64,000 bases of DNA from Candidatus Cottocaccamicrobium excrementipullorum (GCA_018713255.1 DVFL01000005.1:119168-183167), one strand, 5' to 3'. Numbered from the stretch's first letter, positions 35,067-44,041 are shown. Numbers and translations are program-made. The notes: generated from the letters alone by a model not told the origin.

Positions 35067-36491
35067 TCATACTTTATGAGCTTTATGATCTACCATCGGG
35101 CACTTCTTCGGATCCATGGAGCTTACGATCACCAGGACAACCAGACCCACAAGGTAAGCAATGAACAATCCCATATCCGGATTCAAGAAACCGGCCAGAC
35201 CGCCCACAAAGGATACCGTTCCGACTGCGCCGCCTGCGAACATTGCTGCAAAACATCCTTTCACGGTAGCGTTCTTATAGAACAGAGCTGCCAGCAATGG
35301 TACCAGGACAGATCCCATGTACGGATAGTTGAACAAAATGATCGCATCCAGCAGATTGTCAATTTTAAAACTCAAAAGAGTACCCACGATACATGCAACC
35401 ACCACTGTTGCCTGCGCAATTGTCTTTGCCTTCGGAAGATCTTTCATCTGTTTGTCAGGATGCATAACACCTTTGTAGAGGTCTACAGAGAAGGAGCTGC
35501 TCAGACCAATCAGAAGACCACTTGCGGAGGACATCGCCGCTGCCAGAACTGCCACAACCACAACTGCCGCAATTAGTGCCGGCAAAACCTCACTTACGGT
35601 ATAAGCAAATGTATTGGCATAACTCTGCTCTGGAAACAGGCTATGTCCTGCGGTACCTACGATAGAAGCGGCGGTACCTACAAAAATTGTGATAATTCCG
35701 CCAAGGATACAAGCCCATTTTGCAGTCTTCACATCTTTTGCCGCCTGATAACGCAGGAATGCGTCATAAGATACAGAGATGGACACCAACATCGGAGTTA
35801 CCTGATAAATAAATGTACTGAACAGTCCGTCCGGAATAAACGGAATCGAGAAAATCTCTCCTACCGGAACACCGGCATTATTCAAATTCACCAGAGTCAT
35901 AATTGCCGCAACCGGAATACCGATCATGATAACCAGCATCTGGACGGTATTTCCAATGGCCACAGACCACATACCACCCATAACCGCAGACACCAGGACA
36001 ACCAGTGCGCAGATAATGATGCTTGCGGAGAATGGAAGTCCGAATGCGGACAAAATACTTCCACAGGCAAGGATCTGGGAGATGAAGATACCCAACATGG
36101 AAGGCACGTTACTCAGCCAAGCCCAGCCACGAACCACTTTATATTTACCAAAACGGGCTTCGAAATAATCCATCGGCACCACGCCTTCGATATCCCTCAT
36201 ACGTCCTGCTATGAAGATACCTGCTATAATACATCCAAGGCCACATCCTAAAGAGTAGTACATACCAGGCCAGACACCATGTTCTGCACCTGTCTCTGCA
36301 CCGCCAATGATAACTCCGGCGCCTACCTGAACTGCCGCGATGGAAAAGGCTCCCACCCACAGACCTACGTTACGGCCGGCCACCAGGAAATCATCAACCT
36401 CTTCGTTCTTTCCCTTTGTCACAAAGCCGATTACCAACAAAGCAATAAAATAAATTGCAACCACTGCAATGATAACTGTTCTACTATCCAT
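35067..36491 (-). CDS. Sodium:solute symporter (SSS family)
   Basis: 474-residue LeuT-fold transporter with about 13 helices. Family features: FVTKGKNEEVDDFLVAGRNVG after the first helix, VGAGVIIGGAETGAEHG, and the sodium-site helix AAMSSASGLLIGLSSSFSVDLYKG (split in two: AAMSSASGLL then SVDLYKG). Substrates of the family range from proline and pantothenate to sugars; here, next to an aminotransferase and 2-oxoacid oxidoreductase, an amino or organic acid is likely. A 13-nt inverted repeat AAGTTA-C-TAACTT lies upstream at 36555-36567. Confidence 0.9.
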   Translation of the reverse strand: MDSRTVIIAVVAIYFIALLVIGFVTKGKNEEVDDFLVAGRNVGLWVGAFSIAAVQVGAGVIIGGAETGAEHGVWPGMYYSLGCGLGCIIAGIFIAGRMRDIEGVVPMDYFEARFGKYKVVRGWAWLSNVPSMLGIFISQILACGSILSAFGLPFSASIIICALVVLVSAVMGGMWSVAIGNTVQMLVIMIGIPVAAIMTLVNLNNAGVPVGEIFSIPFIPDGLFSTFIYQVTPMLVSISVSYDAFLRYQAAKDVKTAKWACILGGIITIFVGTAASIVGTAGHSLFPEQSYANTFAYTVSEVLPALIAAVVVVAVLAAAMSSASGLLIGLSSSFSVDLYKGVMHPDKQMKDLPKAKTIAQATVVVACIVGTLLSFKIDNLLDAIILFNYPYMGSVLVPLLAALFYKNATVKGCFAAMFAGGAVGTVSFVGGLAGFLNPDMGLFIAYLVGLVVLVIVSSMDPKKCPMVDHKAHKV

Positions 36492-36592
36492 ATTTTCTTC
36501 TCACTTTCTTACAAATATGGAATCGAGTCGCTTAATCCTCCTCAATTCAGCAACAAGTTACTAACTTTGTAAAAACACCCCATCCCGCACTT

Positions 36593-37846
36593 CTATACTT
36601 CATGTCCGGCAAAAACTGCTTTAATCTTTCCGGCCAGTCCCGGTACCTTACTGGTTGGCACCGCACTCATCGCCAGCCGGATACCGTCTTTGAGCGGAAT
36701 CACGAAAATGTTCTGATGAGCCAGTTTGTCTGCCAGTACTGCGGAATCTTTTGCCGGAACTGTGATGAAGAATCCAGCCTCATAAGGAAGAATATGAAGA
36801 CCCACTTCCGCTGCCTCTTTCACAAAGATCTTCGCACGGTTTGTCAGCATCTCACTGAACTGAGCGCGCTCTTTGTCGATCTGTGCTTCCAGCTGCGGGT
36901 CTGCCTTGATATTTGCCAGAAGTCTCTGTGCTCCACGGCTTCCGTTTGACCAGGTAGCACGGTTGGAGAATGTGTTCACATTGGCGAATTCATCTGCCAC
37001 TTCTTTTGAGGAAGATACACCGATCAGAGCACCGGAACGCATTCCATAAATCAGGTAGGATTTTGACATACTGTAAGCTACTGCCAGGAGAATATTCTCT
37101 GGAAGATCATCGAAATATTTCAGGAATTCTCTGACTTCATCCGGATCTCCGGCATAATCGGTATATGCCATATCCCACAGAATAATAATCTTCTTGCCCG
37201 GGCGTTTTGCACATTCACGGTAGAAGTTCATGATATCTTCCCAGTCTTCATTGGTCATGGTATAACCAGAAGGATTGTGAGCCGGTGTATTGAAGATCGT
37301 CATAACACTGTCCTGTGTCTCCAGAAGTTTCAGCACTGCATTTTTCAGATTTTCTCTTGAGAAATTGTTATTCTCATCGAACATCTGGTAGATTTCCCAT
37401 TCTCTTCCGTTCTCTTCCGCAATCTCACGGTATGGACCCCAGTGCCAGTTCGGAATCACGAATTTCTGACCTTTCTCCACATAGTTAAAGATCATATGAT
37501 GAACACCACCGGTACCGCCTGGAGTTGCCACAGCGCCTGTGTAGGTATTCTTCGGCTGATGTCCGCGGAATGCGCTCTCTATCGCTGCATCCAGGAAATC
37601 CTTCAGTCCGGGAATCGGAGCATAATCCATCAGTTCATTGGCCGGAAGCTCACGATAGATTTTATCTACTGTAGGCATTGCCAGGAAATCTCCGTTCTCG
37701 TCTTTTAAGACACCCAAAGTCGCATCTGTCACGTTCTCTTTTCCGTACTTCGCAATCGCAGTACCTGCGTCCCCAGCAGAACTAAAGCTGGGATCTGGTT
37801 TTCCCTTTCCTGTCGCATTCGATGCTGTCATTGTAAATTCAGCCAT
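36593..37846 (-). CDS. Class I aminotransferase (aromatic/aspartate TyrB-like)
   Basis: About 417-residue PLP enzyme of fold type I. Seen: PIPGLKDFLDAA, the glycine-rich TPGGTGGVHHM, the NPSGYT turn (NTPAHNPSGYT, about residues 190-200), IILWDMAYTDYAG (PLP-ring Asp) and YSMSKSYLIYGMR (Schiff-base Lys, about residue 260). The ATG at 37846 is 8 nt from AGGGGG; a second ATG two codons upstream is too close. Located 28 nt after the acyl-CoA synthetase gene, it would produce the 2-oxo acid oxidised by the neighbouring ferredoxin oxidoreductase. Confidence 0.9.
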   Translation of the reverse strand: MAEFTMTASNATGKGKPDPSFSSAGDAGTAIAKYGKENVTDATLGVLKDENGDFLAMPTVDKIYRELPANELMDYAPIPGLKDFLDAAIESAFRGHQPKNTYTGAVATPGGTGGVHHMIFNYVEKGQKFVIPNWHWGPYREIAEENGREWEIYQMFDENNNFSRENLKNAVLKLLETQDSVMTIFNTPAHNPSGYTMTNEDWEDIMNFYRECAKRPGKKIIILWDMAYTDYAGDPDEVREFLKYFDDLPENILLAVAYSMSKSYLIYGMRSGALIGVSSSKEVADEFANVNTFSNRATWSNGSRGAQRLLANIKADPQLEAQIDKERAQFSEMLTNRAKIFVKEAAEVGLHILPYEAGFFITVPAKDSAVLADKLAHQNIFVIPLKDGIRLAMSAVPTSKVPGLAGKIKAVFAGHEV

Positions 37847-37874
37847 TTTCATTCCCCCTGTCTCTTTGGCTTCT

Positions 37875-39974
37875 TTATTTATATTTCACGATCAACGCGT
37901 CTACCGCGCAGACTCCTTCACCCTGCGGATATACAAATACCGGGTTCAGATCCATCTCTTTGATCTCATCCTTGTGGGCATAAGCATAATCCGAAATTTT
38001 CACCATCATATCTGTGAGAGCATCCAGGTCACAGGGTTTTGATCCCCGATATCCGGTGAGCAGCTTGTAGCTCTTCAAGGATTTCAGCATATTCATGGCC
38101 TCCCCTTTGTTCAGAGGAACCGGATACAAAGCTGCATCCTTAAATACTTCCACATAGATTCCGCCAAGACCTACCAACAGCATAGGGCCGAACTGTTTGT
38201 CGTTGGTCACACCGATGATGATCTCCACACCTGAGGGAGCCATCTCCTGTACCAGAATTCCATCGGTCTTCTTGCCCGGGCTGGTTCTTGCCACATTCTC
38301 CATGATCTCGTTGTAAGCCGCGGCTGCTTCCTCTTCATTTTGAATATGAAGCTTCACGCCGCCTGCCTCTGTCTTGTGCAGAATTTCTGAAGAGTTGATC
38401 TTCAGAGCAAGCGGATATTTCATTCCTTTTACTGCCTCGCGGATCTCATCCACACTTCTGGCAATCGCCTGAGCCGGCACCGGAACTCCATACTGTTTCA
38501 TCTCTTCTTTGCTGTCATACTCAGAGAGCGCATAGGATTCTGCTCCTTCATGGTCTTTCGGCACACAGGATTCCAGGTTGTGCTCTTTGTAATCGTAATC
38601 CGCGAAATCCAGCAGTTTCTTCAATGCGGTAAAGGAAGTTCCCATGGAGGACATCAGCGGAACCCCTGCATCTTCCAGAATTCTTCTGGATCCACGGTAA
38701 CGGTATCCTTCCAGAGAAGGTATCGCAACTACTGGTTTTGTAACTCCCAGCTCTTTTGCATGTGCGATACTCTTACACATATCAGAAGTGGTCAGATCGT
38801 CATCTTTCTTCACGTTGACACCAACTGTGATCAATCCCACAGCCGGATCATCGTTGAAAGATTTCAGAACGCCAACTGTCTTCTCATCTTCATGGAACAG
38901 TGTTGTGGTAGCGTCCAGAGGATTCTTTGCGGAGGCATAAGCCGGTATGTATTGTTTCAACTTATCCTTCGTCTCCTGGGAAATCTCCGCCAGTTCCACG
39001 CCGACTTCCTCAGCGATGTCTGCACTCAGAGTACTCTCTCCACCGGAGAAGCTGATAACTGCCACCTCTTTTTTGGTCGGGAAGTTTCCATTCAATACAC
39101 TCAAAGTCTGAGCCAGGCACATGAATTCTTCCAAAGTTTCCGCCACAATCACACCATATTTTTCAAAAATACTCATGTAGGATTTGTTGGATCCTGCCAT
39201 GCTGCCTGTGTGAGAAGCTGCAGAGATAGCTCCGCGCACAGATCTTCCGGATTTCAAAATGACAACCGGTTTGCGCATCTGTGCCGCCTTTTTCAGAGCA
39301 CTTAAGAATCTTGCGGAATCACGGACACCTTCCAAATAAAGGGCGACAACAGATACGTGCTCGTCTTCCACTACAAATTCCAGGAACTCTTCCAAAGTCA
39401 CGATATTTCCGTTTCCAGAGGAAATCTCATAGGAAATATTGAAGAAATCTGTGTTCAGAATCTCCGCACAGATGAAACCGCTTTGTGCGATAATCGCGAT
39501 GCCGTGGGCATCATCTTCCAAATCCCAGTGGGTATGTCCGCCCCAGAGATTAATTTTATCCACATTATTCAGCATTCCCATACAGTTGGGTCCGCAGATA
39601 CACATATCATATTTTCTGGCAATTTCTTTGACCTGTTCTTCCAGAGCAATTCCTTCCTCTGTGTTTTCTTCTGAAAATCCGCTGGCATAAATCACTGCGG
39701 CTTTCACACCGAATGCTCCGGCTTCCTCGAGAAGTCCTGGAATTGTATGACAGTTCGTCGCAAGTACCACACATTCCGGAACTTCCGGAAGAGAAGAAAT
39801 GTTGGGATAACATTTTTTCCCGAAAAGCTCGGTCTTCTTGGGATGTACAAAATATGCATGTTCCACAATACGGCTGTTCAAAGCTCCCTGAGCAGCTCCT
39901 CTTCCGAATCCTGGTTTGTCTGTAACCCCCACTACCGCAATGCTCTTCGGTTTAATCAGTTTTTGTATATCCAT
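37875..39974 (-). CDS. ADP-forming acyl-CoA synthetase, fused alpha-beta
   Basis: 699-residue acetate-CoA ligase (ADP-forming) family enzyme that converts acyl-CoA, ADP and phosphate to free acid, CoA and ATP. Order: CoA-binding Rossmann domain (about 1-135), succinyl-CoA ligase-like domain with the phospho-His loop SAASHTGSMAGS (about 250-261), a linker domain, and a C-terminal ATP-grasp (about 480-699). This is the energy-conserving step of archaeal-type amino acid fermentation. Start at 39974 with GGAGGT. It sits between the oxidoreductase genes and the aminotransferase. Confidence 0.92.
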   Translation of the reverse strand: MDIQKLIKPKSIAVVGVTDKPGFGRGAAQGALNSRIVEHAYFVHPKKTELFGKKCYPNISSLPEVPECVVLATNCHTIPGLLEEAGAFGVKAAVIYASGFSEENTEEGIALEEQVKEIARKYDMCICGPNCMGMLNNVDKINLWGGHTHWDLEDDAHGIAIIAQSGFICAEILNTDFFNISYEISSGNGNIVTLEEFLEFVVEDEHVSVVALYLEGVRDSARFLSALKKAAQMRKPVVILKSGRSVRGAISAASHTGSMAGSNKSYMSIFEKYGVIVAETLEEFMCLAQTLSVLNGNFPTKKEVAVISFSGGESTLSADIAEEVGVELAEISQETKDKLKQYIPAYASAKNPLDATTTLFHEDEKTVGVLKSFNDDPAVGLITVGVNVKKDDDLTTSDMCKSIAHAKELGVTKPVVAIPSLEGYRYRGSRRILEDAGVPLMSSMGTSFTALKKLLDFADYDYKEHNLESCVPKDHEGAESYALSEYDSKEEMKQYGVPVPAQAIARSVDEIREAVKGMKYPLALKINSSEILHKTEAGGVKLHIQNEEEAAAAYNEIMENVARTSPGKKTDGILVQEMAPSGVEIIIGVTNDKQFGPMLLVGLGGIYVEVFKDAALYPVPLNKGEAMNMLKSLKSYKLLTGYRGSKPCDLDALTDMMVKISDYAYAHKDEIKEMDLNPVFVYPQGEGVCAVDALIVKYK

Positions 39975-39996
39975 CTCATACCTCCGTCACATACTC

Positions 39997-40530
39997 TCAC
40001 TGAACGTAATCGAAACCTGCGTTAAATGCTTCCTCGTTCGCCGCAGTAAATTTTTCTTTTCCTTTATTGACGAAAATCTGTTTTAATACTTTTCGTGCAA
40101 GGTCTGCATCAAACAGTCCGCATTTTTTAATCAGAGCGCCGATTGCCACAATGTTGGCAGCTTTCGGATTGTTCGCCTTCATCGCCAGTTCCATGCAAGG
40201 TACTCTGACAATATTGAAATTTCCTTCCACTGTCAGATCATCTGCAACCTCATCGCTGTTGATAATCAGTGTTCCGCCTTCTTTCAGATATGCGGCATAC
40301 TCCAGTGAAGGACCATTCATTGCTACCAGCACATCACTCTCTTCAATATCTGGACCACCGATCACTCCGTCGGTGTATTTTACTACGCTGTAAGCTTTTC
40401 CGCCTCGCATGGCAGGACCGTAAGTGGGCATCCAGGTTACTGTCTTGCCCTCTTCCAGGGCCATCTCAGCTACGATCATTCCTGAAGTCAGAACTCCCTG
40501 ACCTCCAAAACCTGCGAATACTAATTCCAT
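39997..40530 (-). CDS. 2-oxoacid:ferredoxin oxidoreductase, gamma subunit
   Basis: About 177-residue gamma/catalytic-support subunit (POR/KOR C-like): ELVFAGFGGQGVLTSGMIVAEMA (N-terminal signature, broken here by no gaps), TWMPTYGPAMRGGKAYSVV and ESDVLVAMNGPSLE. With alpha, beta and delta it completes a heterotetrameric enzyme that decarboxylates a 2-oxo acid to acyl-CoA and reduces ferredoxin. The ATG at 40530 follows AAGG; its start overlaps the beta-subunit stop region, so translation is coupled. Confidence 0.93.
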   Translation of the reverse strand: MELVFAGFGGQGVLTSGMIVAEMALEEGKTVTWMPTYGPAMRGGKAYSVVKYTDGVIGGPDIEESDVLVAMNGPSLEYAAYLKEGGTLIINSDEVADDLTVEGNFNIVRVPCMELAMKANNPKAANIVAIGALIKKCGLFDADLARKVLKQIFVNKGKEKFTAANEEAFNAGFDYVQ

Positions 40531-40532
40531 AC

Positions 40533-41273
40533 TCACTCACCCTTCCTTTCTTTCAATTCACCTAAGGTGTAGTAGGAAGATACTTCCTGATCCATCCAAG
40601 CAAGTGCTTTGTCAACCGGCATTCCCCAGTTTGTTGGACATGGAGCCAGAACCTCTACCAGAGAATATCCCTCATTGTTCAGCTGTGCCTCGATGGCATT
40701 TTTCACATATTTGCGGAGTTTACGGATTTCCTTCGGGCTCTGCACGGATCCTCTTGCCACATATGCGACATTCGGCATAGTTGCAATCATCTCCGGTACC
40801 TTGATCGGCATTCCGGTCCAATTGGTATCTCTTCCGTGTACACTGGTGGTTGTCTTCTGATCTGGCATGGTTGTCCAGGACATCTGTCCGCCAGTCATTC
40901 CAAAGTTATTGTTGTTTACTACAAATACCGTAATATTCTCGTTTCTGTACGCTGCGTTAATCGTCTCAGCCAGACCGATTACATAAGCATCGCCATCGCC
41001 CTGGTAAGCGATGGAGAGCAGATCCGGTCTTGCCACTTTGACGCCCATGGCTGTGGAAGCACCTCTTCCGTGGGCAGTCTGGATCTTATCACCTTTCCAG
41101 CTTCCGTTCATATTACAGGAACATCCCACACCAAGTGTCAGGATTGTCTTCTTCTCATATCCATTCTCCTCAATTACTTCTGCGATCAGACGGTTCAAAA
41201 TACCATGTCCGCATCCAGGGCAGAAACTGTTGGGTATACTCACCATTTCCGGTGTTTTTCTTAACACTGCCAT
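40533..41273 (-). CDS. 2-oxoacid:ferredoxin oxidoreductase, beta subunit (TPP-binding)
   Basis: 246-residue thiamine diphosphate subunit. CPGCGHGILNRLI near the N-terminus gives cluster-ligand cysteines; the TPP/Mg motif reads YQGDGDAYVIGL to NNNNFGMTGGQ (about residues 90-130). This is the VorA/KorB/PorB-type beta subunit. Its ATG (41273) directly abuts the alpha stop, with the ribosome site AAGGAGG inside alpha. Confidence 0.94.
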   Translation of the reverse strand: MAVLRKTPEMVSIPNSFCPGCGHGILNRLIAEVIEENGYEKKTILTLGVGCSCNMNGSWKGDKIQTAHGRGASTAMGVKVARPDLLSIAYQGDGDAYVIGLAETINAAYRNENITVFVVNNNNFGMTGGQMSWTTMPDQKTTTSVHGRDTNWTGMPIKVPEMIATMPNVAYVARGSVQSPKEIRKLRKYVKNAIEAQLNNEGYSLVEVLAPCPTNWGMPVDKALAWMDQEVSSYYTLGELKERKGE

Positions 41274-42320
41274 TTAGAACACCTCCTTAATCTGTCCGGC
41301 TTTCACCTGCTCATAAAACTTGACAACTTCTTTTGCCTTCGGGATATGCTGATTGGTAAACTGTCCGTATACCGGAACGTTGAAACGCAGTTTCTTCGCT
41401 GCCAGTGCCACGTCCTCAATCAACTGGCCTGCATCTGTAGATTCCACAGAAATGAATCCTTTCACGTCCTTATTCACTTCCGCAAAAGCTTTATACGGGA
41501 ACGGCCATACAGTAATCGGACGAATCAGTCCTACTTTTTCTCCCTGCGCTCTTAAAATATCCACTGCGTTTTTCGCAGTTCTGGAAGGCAGACCAAATGC
41601 AACGAACACATAATCAGCGTCTTCCACCTGATAAGTCTCATATCTCTGTTCATTTGCCTCGATCCGCTCGTATTTTGCTTTTGTAGCGCCAGGTTTATCT
41701 GGATTGGCCAGTCTGCCGTGGTCACGGTCTGTTCCATCCCAGGTCCATCCCAGGTCTTCCGTCCTCTCCTTGAACTCAGGGAACTCTACGGCCTCCATCA
41801 TCTGCCCCAGAGCTGCCTCTGAAAGTATCTCAACTGGATTGCGGTATTTCTCTGCCAGATCGAAAGCGATATAGATCAAGTCAATGGTTTCCTGAATGCT
41901 GTTGGGGGTCAGCACGATCACACGACAATCTCCATTTCCTCCGCATCTGGTATCTCTCAGATAATCTGTCTGAGAAGAATCCAGAGTTCCAAGTCCCGGT
42001 CCCCAGCGCTGAACATTTACTAACACTGCCGGATAGTTATTCGCACACATATAGGAAATACCTTCCTGTTTCAGTGAGAATCCAGGTCCTGAGGAGCTGG
42101 TCATAGATCTCATGCCACAGGCATAGGCACCAAAAATCATATACATTGCAGACATTTCATTCTCAGCCTGCAAAAAAGTTCTTCCCAGTTCTGGCATACG
42201 CCAGGACAGATATTCACCCACTTCTGTCTGTGGGGTGATAGGATATCCTGCATAAAACTGACAACCAGCACGCATAGCCGCCTCACCGATCGCATGGTTG
42301 CCCTTCCACATTTTCTTCAT
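41274..42320 (-). CDS. 2-oxoacid:ferredoxin oxidoreductase, alpha subunit (VorB-like)
   Basis: About 348-residue alpha subunit, nearest by look to 3-methyl-2-oxobutanoate (branched-chain) oxidoreductase VorB. Features: GNHAIGEAAMRAGCQFYAGYPITPQTE, FLQAENEMSAMYM, SSSGPGFSLKQEGISYM and NVQRWGPGLGT. The C-terminal half carries the transketolase-like domain with LIRPITVWPFP. ATG at 42320 is nine nt from AAGGGAG; the ATG two codons earlier is too close. Substrate could be a branched-chain or aryl 2-oxo acid. Confidence 0.92.
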   Translation of the reverse strand: MKKMWKGNHAIGEAAMRAGCQFYAGYPITPQTEVGEYLSWRMPELGRTFLQAENEMSAMYMIFGAYACGMRSMTSSSGPGFSLKQEGISYMCANNYPAVLVNVQRWGPGLGTLDSSQTDYLRDTRCGGNGDCRVIVLTPNSIQETIDLIYIAFDLAEKYRNPVEILSEAALGQMMEAVEFPEFKERTEDLGWTWDGTDRDHGRLANPDKPGATKAKYERIEANEQRYETYQVEDADYVFVAFGLPSRTAKNAVDILRAQGEKVGLIRPITVWPFPYKAFAEVNKDVKGFISVESTDAGQLIEDVALAAKKLRFNVPVYGQFTNQHIPKAKEVVKFYEQVKAGQIKEVF

Positions 42321-42338
42321 AGTCATTCACTCCCTTTC

Positions 42339-42542
42339 CTACTCTTCAACAACCTCAAATACATTATCCGGACATACCAGATAACAGGTTCCACACTGTG
42401 TACATTTCTCGTGATCCACCGTCACATAATCATAACCTGCTGCATTGAGTTTCCCGGACAGAGACAATGACTTCGTCGGACATACTGAGATGCAGTATTT
42501 ACAGCTTTTACACCTTTCTGCACTAATTGTAAGTTTGGCCAT
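42339..42542 (-). CDS. 2-oxoacid:ferredoxin oxidoreductase, delta (2[4Fe-4S]) subunit
   Basis: 67-residue ferredoxin-like subunit with two cluster motifs: CKSCKYCISVCP (about residues 10-21) and CTQCGTCYLVCP (about 48-59). It transfers electrons from the TPP site to external ferredoxin. The ATG at 42542 has AAAGGAGGG; an open extension of 23 codons is rejected. First gene of the oxidoreductase-synthetase-aminotransferase operon, with the promoter at 42658-42686. Confidence 0.94.
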   Translation of the reverse strand: MAKLTISAERCKSCKYCISVCPTKSLSLSGKLNAAGYDYVTVDHEKCTQCGTCYLVCPDNVFEVVEE

Positions 42543-42643
42543 AATGCCCTCCTTTCCATCTTGCTTTTCCATGGTTCTCTCATAAACACCGCGGAAAGAA
42601 TGCCATTGCATTCCTGATTTATATAATATTTTCTATATTTGGC

Positions 42644-42686
42644 ATTATATATTATATATAATATATAATCAATCATTTAACATCAA
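42644..42686 (-). promoter_or_regulatory. Promoter of the 2-oxoacid oxidoreductase operon with 26-nt all-AT palindrome
   Basis: TTGATG (42681-42686), 17-nt spacer, TATTAT (42658-42663) on the minus strand. The -10 box lies in a perfect 26-nt palindrome made only of A and T (42644-42669). A second perfect palindrome, TAAATGATCATTTA, lies upstream at 42741-42754. The gene-free stretch 42543-42853 otherwise holds only AT-rich sequence and the rpsR terminator. Confidence 0.7.
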
Positions 42687-42794
42687 ATTGTTTAATTTCG
42701 TCGAATCTTCTCAAAATCTTCTCATTTTTTTGTGTAAATTTAAATGATCATTTATTTTTTATCAATTCAATCAATAAAAATTGATTTTTAGGGC

Positions 42795-42832
42795 AAAAAA
42801 AATCCCGTAATGGATTTTTTCCATTACGGGAT
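42795..42832 (-). terminator. Terminator of rpsF-ssb-rpsR
   Basis: ATCCCGTAATGGA, loop, TCCATTACGGGAT (42802-42832) followed by seven T on the minus strand. Confidence 0.93.
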
Positions 42833-42853
42833 AATGATTGTATGAATATGAAA

Positions 42854-43117
42854 TTAGTCCTGTACGTAAGGCATCATAGCCATATGACGTGCTCTCTTAA
42901 TAGCCACTGTCAGAGCTCTCTGATGTTTTGCACAGTTTCCGGTAATTCTTCTCGGAAGAATTTTACCTCTCTCAGATACGTATCTTTTCAGTTTTGCGAT
43001 ATCCTTGTAATCAATCTCATTATTCTCTTTACCACAGAATACACATACTTTTTTTCTTCTGCGGCCGCCTCTTCTCTTCATTGGAGAATCTGGTCTCTCG
43101 CCTCTGTTATATGCCAT
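42854..43117 (-). CDS. rpsR: Ribosomal protein S18
   Basis: 87-residue small-subunit protein that binds with S6 on the platform. The signature [17 protein letters not shown] and [15 protein letters not shown] to [10 protein letters not shown] are plain. Basic N-terminal tail. Third gene of rpsF-ssb-rpsR, ending at a strong terminator. Possible partner of S6 in feedback on the rpsF leader. Confidence 0.97.
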   Translation of the reverse strand: MAYNRGERPDSPMKRRGGRRRKKVCVFCGKENNEIDYKDIAKLKRYVSERGKILPRRITGNCAKHQRALTVAIKRARHMAMMPYVQD

Positions 43118-43172
43118 GAGTATAACCTCCTTCTAAACTTTCAGTATCTTCTACACTAAATTGTCCTCTTGC

Positions 43173-43634
43173 CTAGTTAAACGGCAACTCTTCATCAATT
43201 CCATCGGGAATGTTCATAAAACCATCGATCGAAGCCGCAGTATCCGGTGCTGCCGGTGCTTCCGGAGCCGGTGCGGAAGTTCTCGGATGAGAAGCCGCAT
43301 AATTATCGCTTGCCGCTTTGCTCTCAGCAAATTCCTGCTCTTCCACAACTACCTCCGTGGTGTAGACTCTCTGTCCCTCACGGTTCGTATAGCTTCCGGT
43401 CTGAATTCTTCCGCTGACCACAATCCGGATTCCCTGATGGAAATACTTTTCCGCAAACTCTGCTCCCCTTCCGAATACAACACAAGGGATAAAATCTGCG
43501 GTCGCCTCCCCATCACGACGAAATCTGCGGTCAACAGCCAGAGTATATCTGGCAATCGCCAGAGAATTCTCTCCTGCCGAATATCGAACTTCTGGATCTC
43601 TTGTTAAGCGGCCCATTAAAATTACTTTGTTCAT
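43173..43634 (-). CDS. ssb: Single-stranded DNA-binding protein
   Basis: 153-residue SSB: N-terminal OB fold (about 1-105; MNKVILMGRLTRDPEVRYS, VDRRF, FIPCVVFG), an Ala/Pro-rich linker, and the acidic tip DGIDEELPFN, which recruits repair and replication proteins. Lies between rpsF and rpsR as in most Firmicutes. Start at 43634 with GAGGT. Confidence 0.97.
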   Translation of the reverse strand: MNKVILMGRLTRDPEVRYSAGENSLAIARYTLAVDRRFRRDGEATADFIPCVVFGRGAEFAEKYFHQGIRIVVSGRIQTGSYTNREGQRVYTTEVVVEEQEFAESKAASDNYAASHPRTSAPAPEAPAAPDTAASIDGFMNIPDGIDEELPFN

Positions 43635-43698
43635 GTATCTACCTCATATCTTTCCTACAGATCGTCATTAATGGTGCTTCTCAAAATTCCAGGAAATC

Positions 43699-43986
43699 TT
43701 ATGCGTCTTTGCGAACGACTAAGTATCTCAATACATTGTCCATGATACGAACGTGTCTTTCCACTTCTGCAGGACAATTTGCGTCTGCTTCAAACTGAAT
43801 GAAATAGTAGAAGCCTTCATGCATTTTCTGAATCTCGTAAGCTAATTTCTTCTTACCCCATTCTTCCACTTCTGTGATTGTGCCATTGTAACGGGTGATG
43901 TAGCCTTTTGCCTTCTCTACCACTGCATCACGTACTTCGTCCTCAACCTTGGCACTCACAACCAACGCCAATTCGTACTTATTCAT
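43699..43986 (-). CDS. rpsF: Ribosomal protein S6
   Basis: 95-residue small-subunit protein with the ferredoxin-like S6 fold: NKYELALVVSAK, GKKKLAYEIQKMHEGFYYF and a C-terminal DNVLRYLVVRKDA. Start at 43986 with AAGGAGGT. The leader carries a likely S6:S18-binding structure (43999-44041). Confidence 0.97.
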   Translation of the reverse strand: MNKYELALVVSAKVEDEVRDAVVEKAKGYITRYNGTITEVEEWGKKKLAYEIQKMHEGFYYFIQFEADANCPAEVERHVRIMDNVLRYLVVRKDA

Positions 43987-43998
43987 GCTTTCTTTACC

Positions 43999-44041
43999 TC
44001 CTTACGGTCTTCTGGCCCCCGGACTGTGCTGGGAGCAAGGA
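43999..44041 (-). promoter_or_regulatory. Probable S6:S18-binding leader of rpsF
   Basis: On the minus strand TCCTT (44037-44041) pairs with AAGGA (43999-44003), and GCTCCC with GGGGGC inside; a CCG triplet (44005-44007) sits unpaired beside the closing stem. This matches the known layout of the S6:S18 motif, where CCG is recognised, and the outer stem would cover part of the ribosome site. Binding of S6:S18 would repress translation. Confidence 0.55.

Noticed and set aside
35643..36251. Plus-strand open frame of 202 codons rich in His, Asn and Asp
   Set aside because: Complement of the hydrophobic symporter gene; composition follows from antisense reading of hydrophobic codons.
42644..42669. 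26-nt AT palindrome as a terminator
   Set aside because: It has no G-C stem or T run, and it overlaps a well-spaced promoter.
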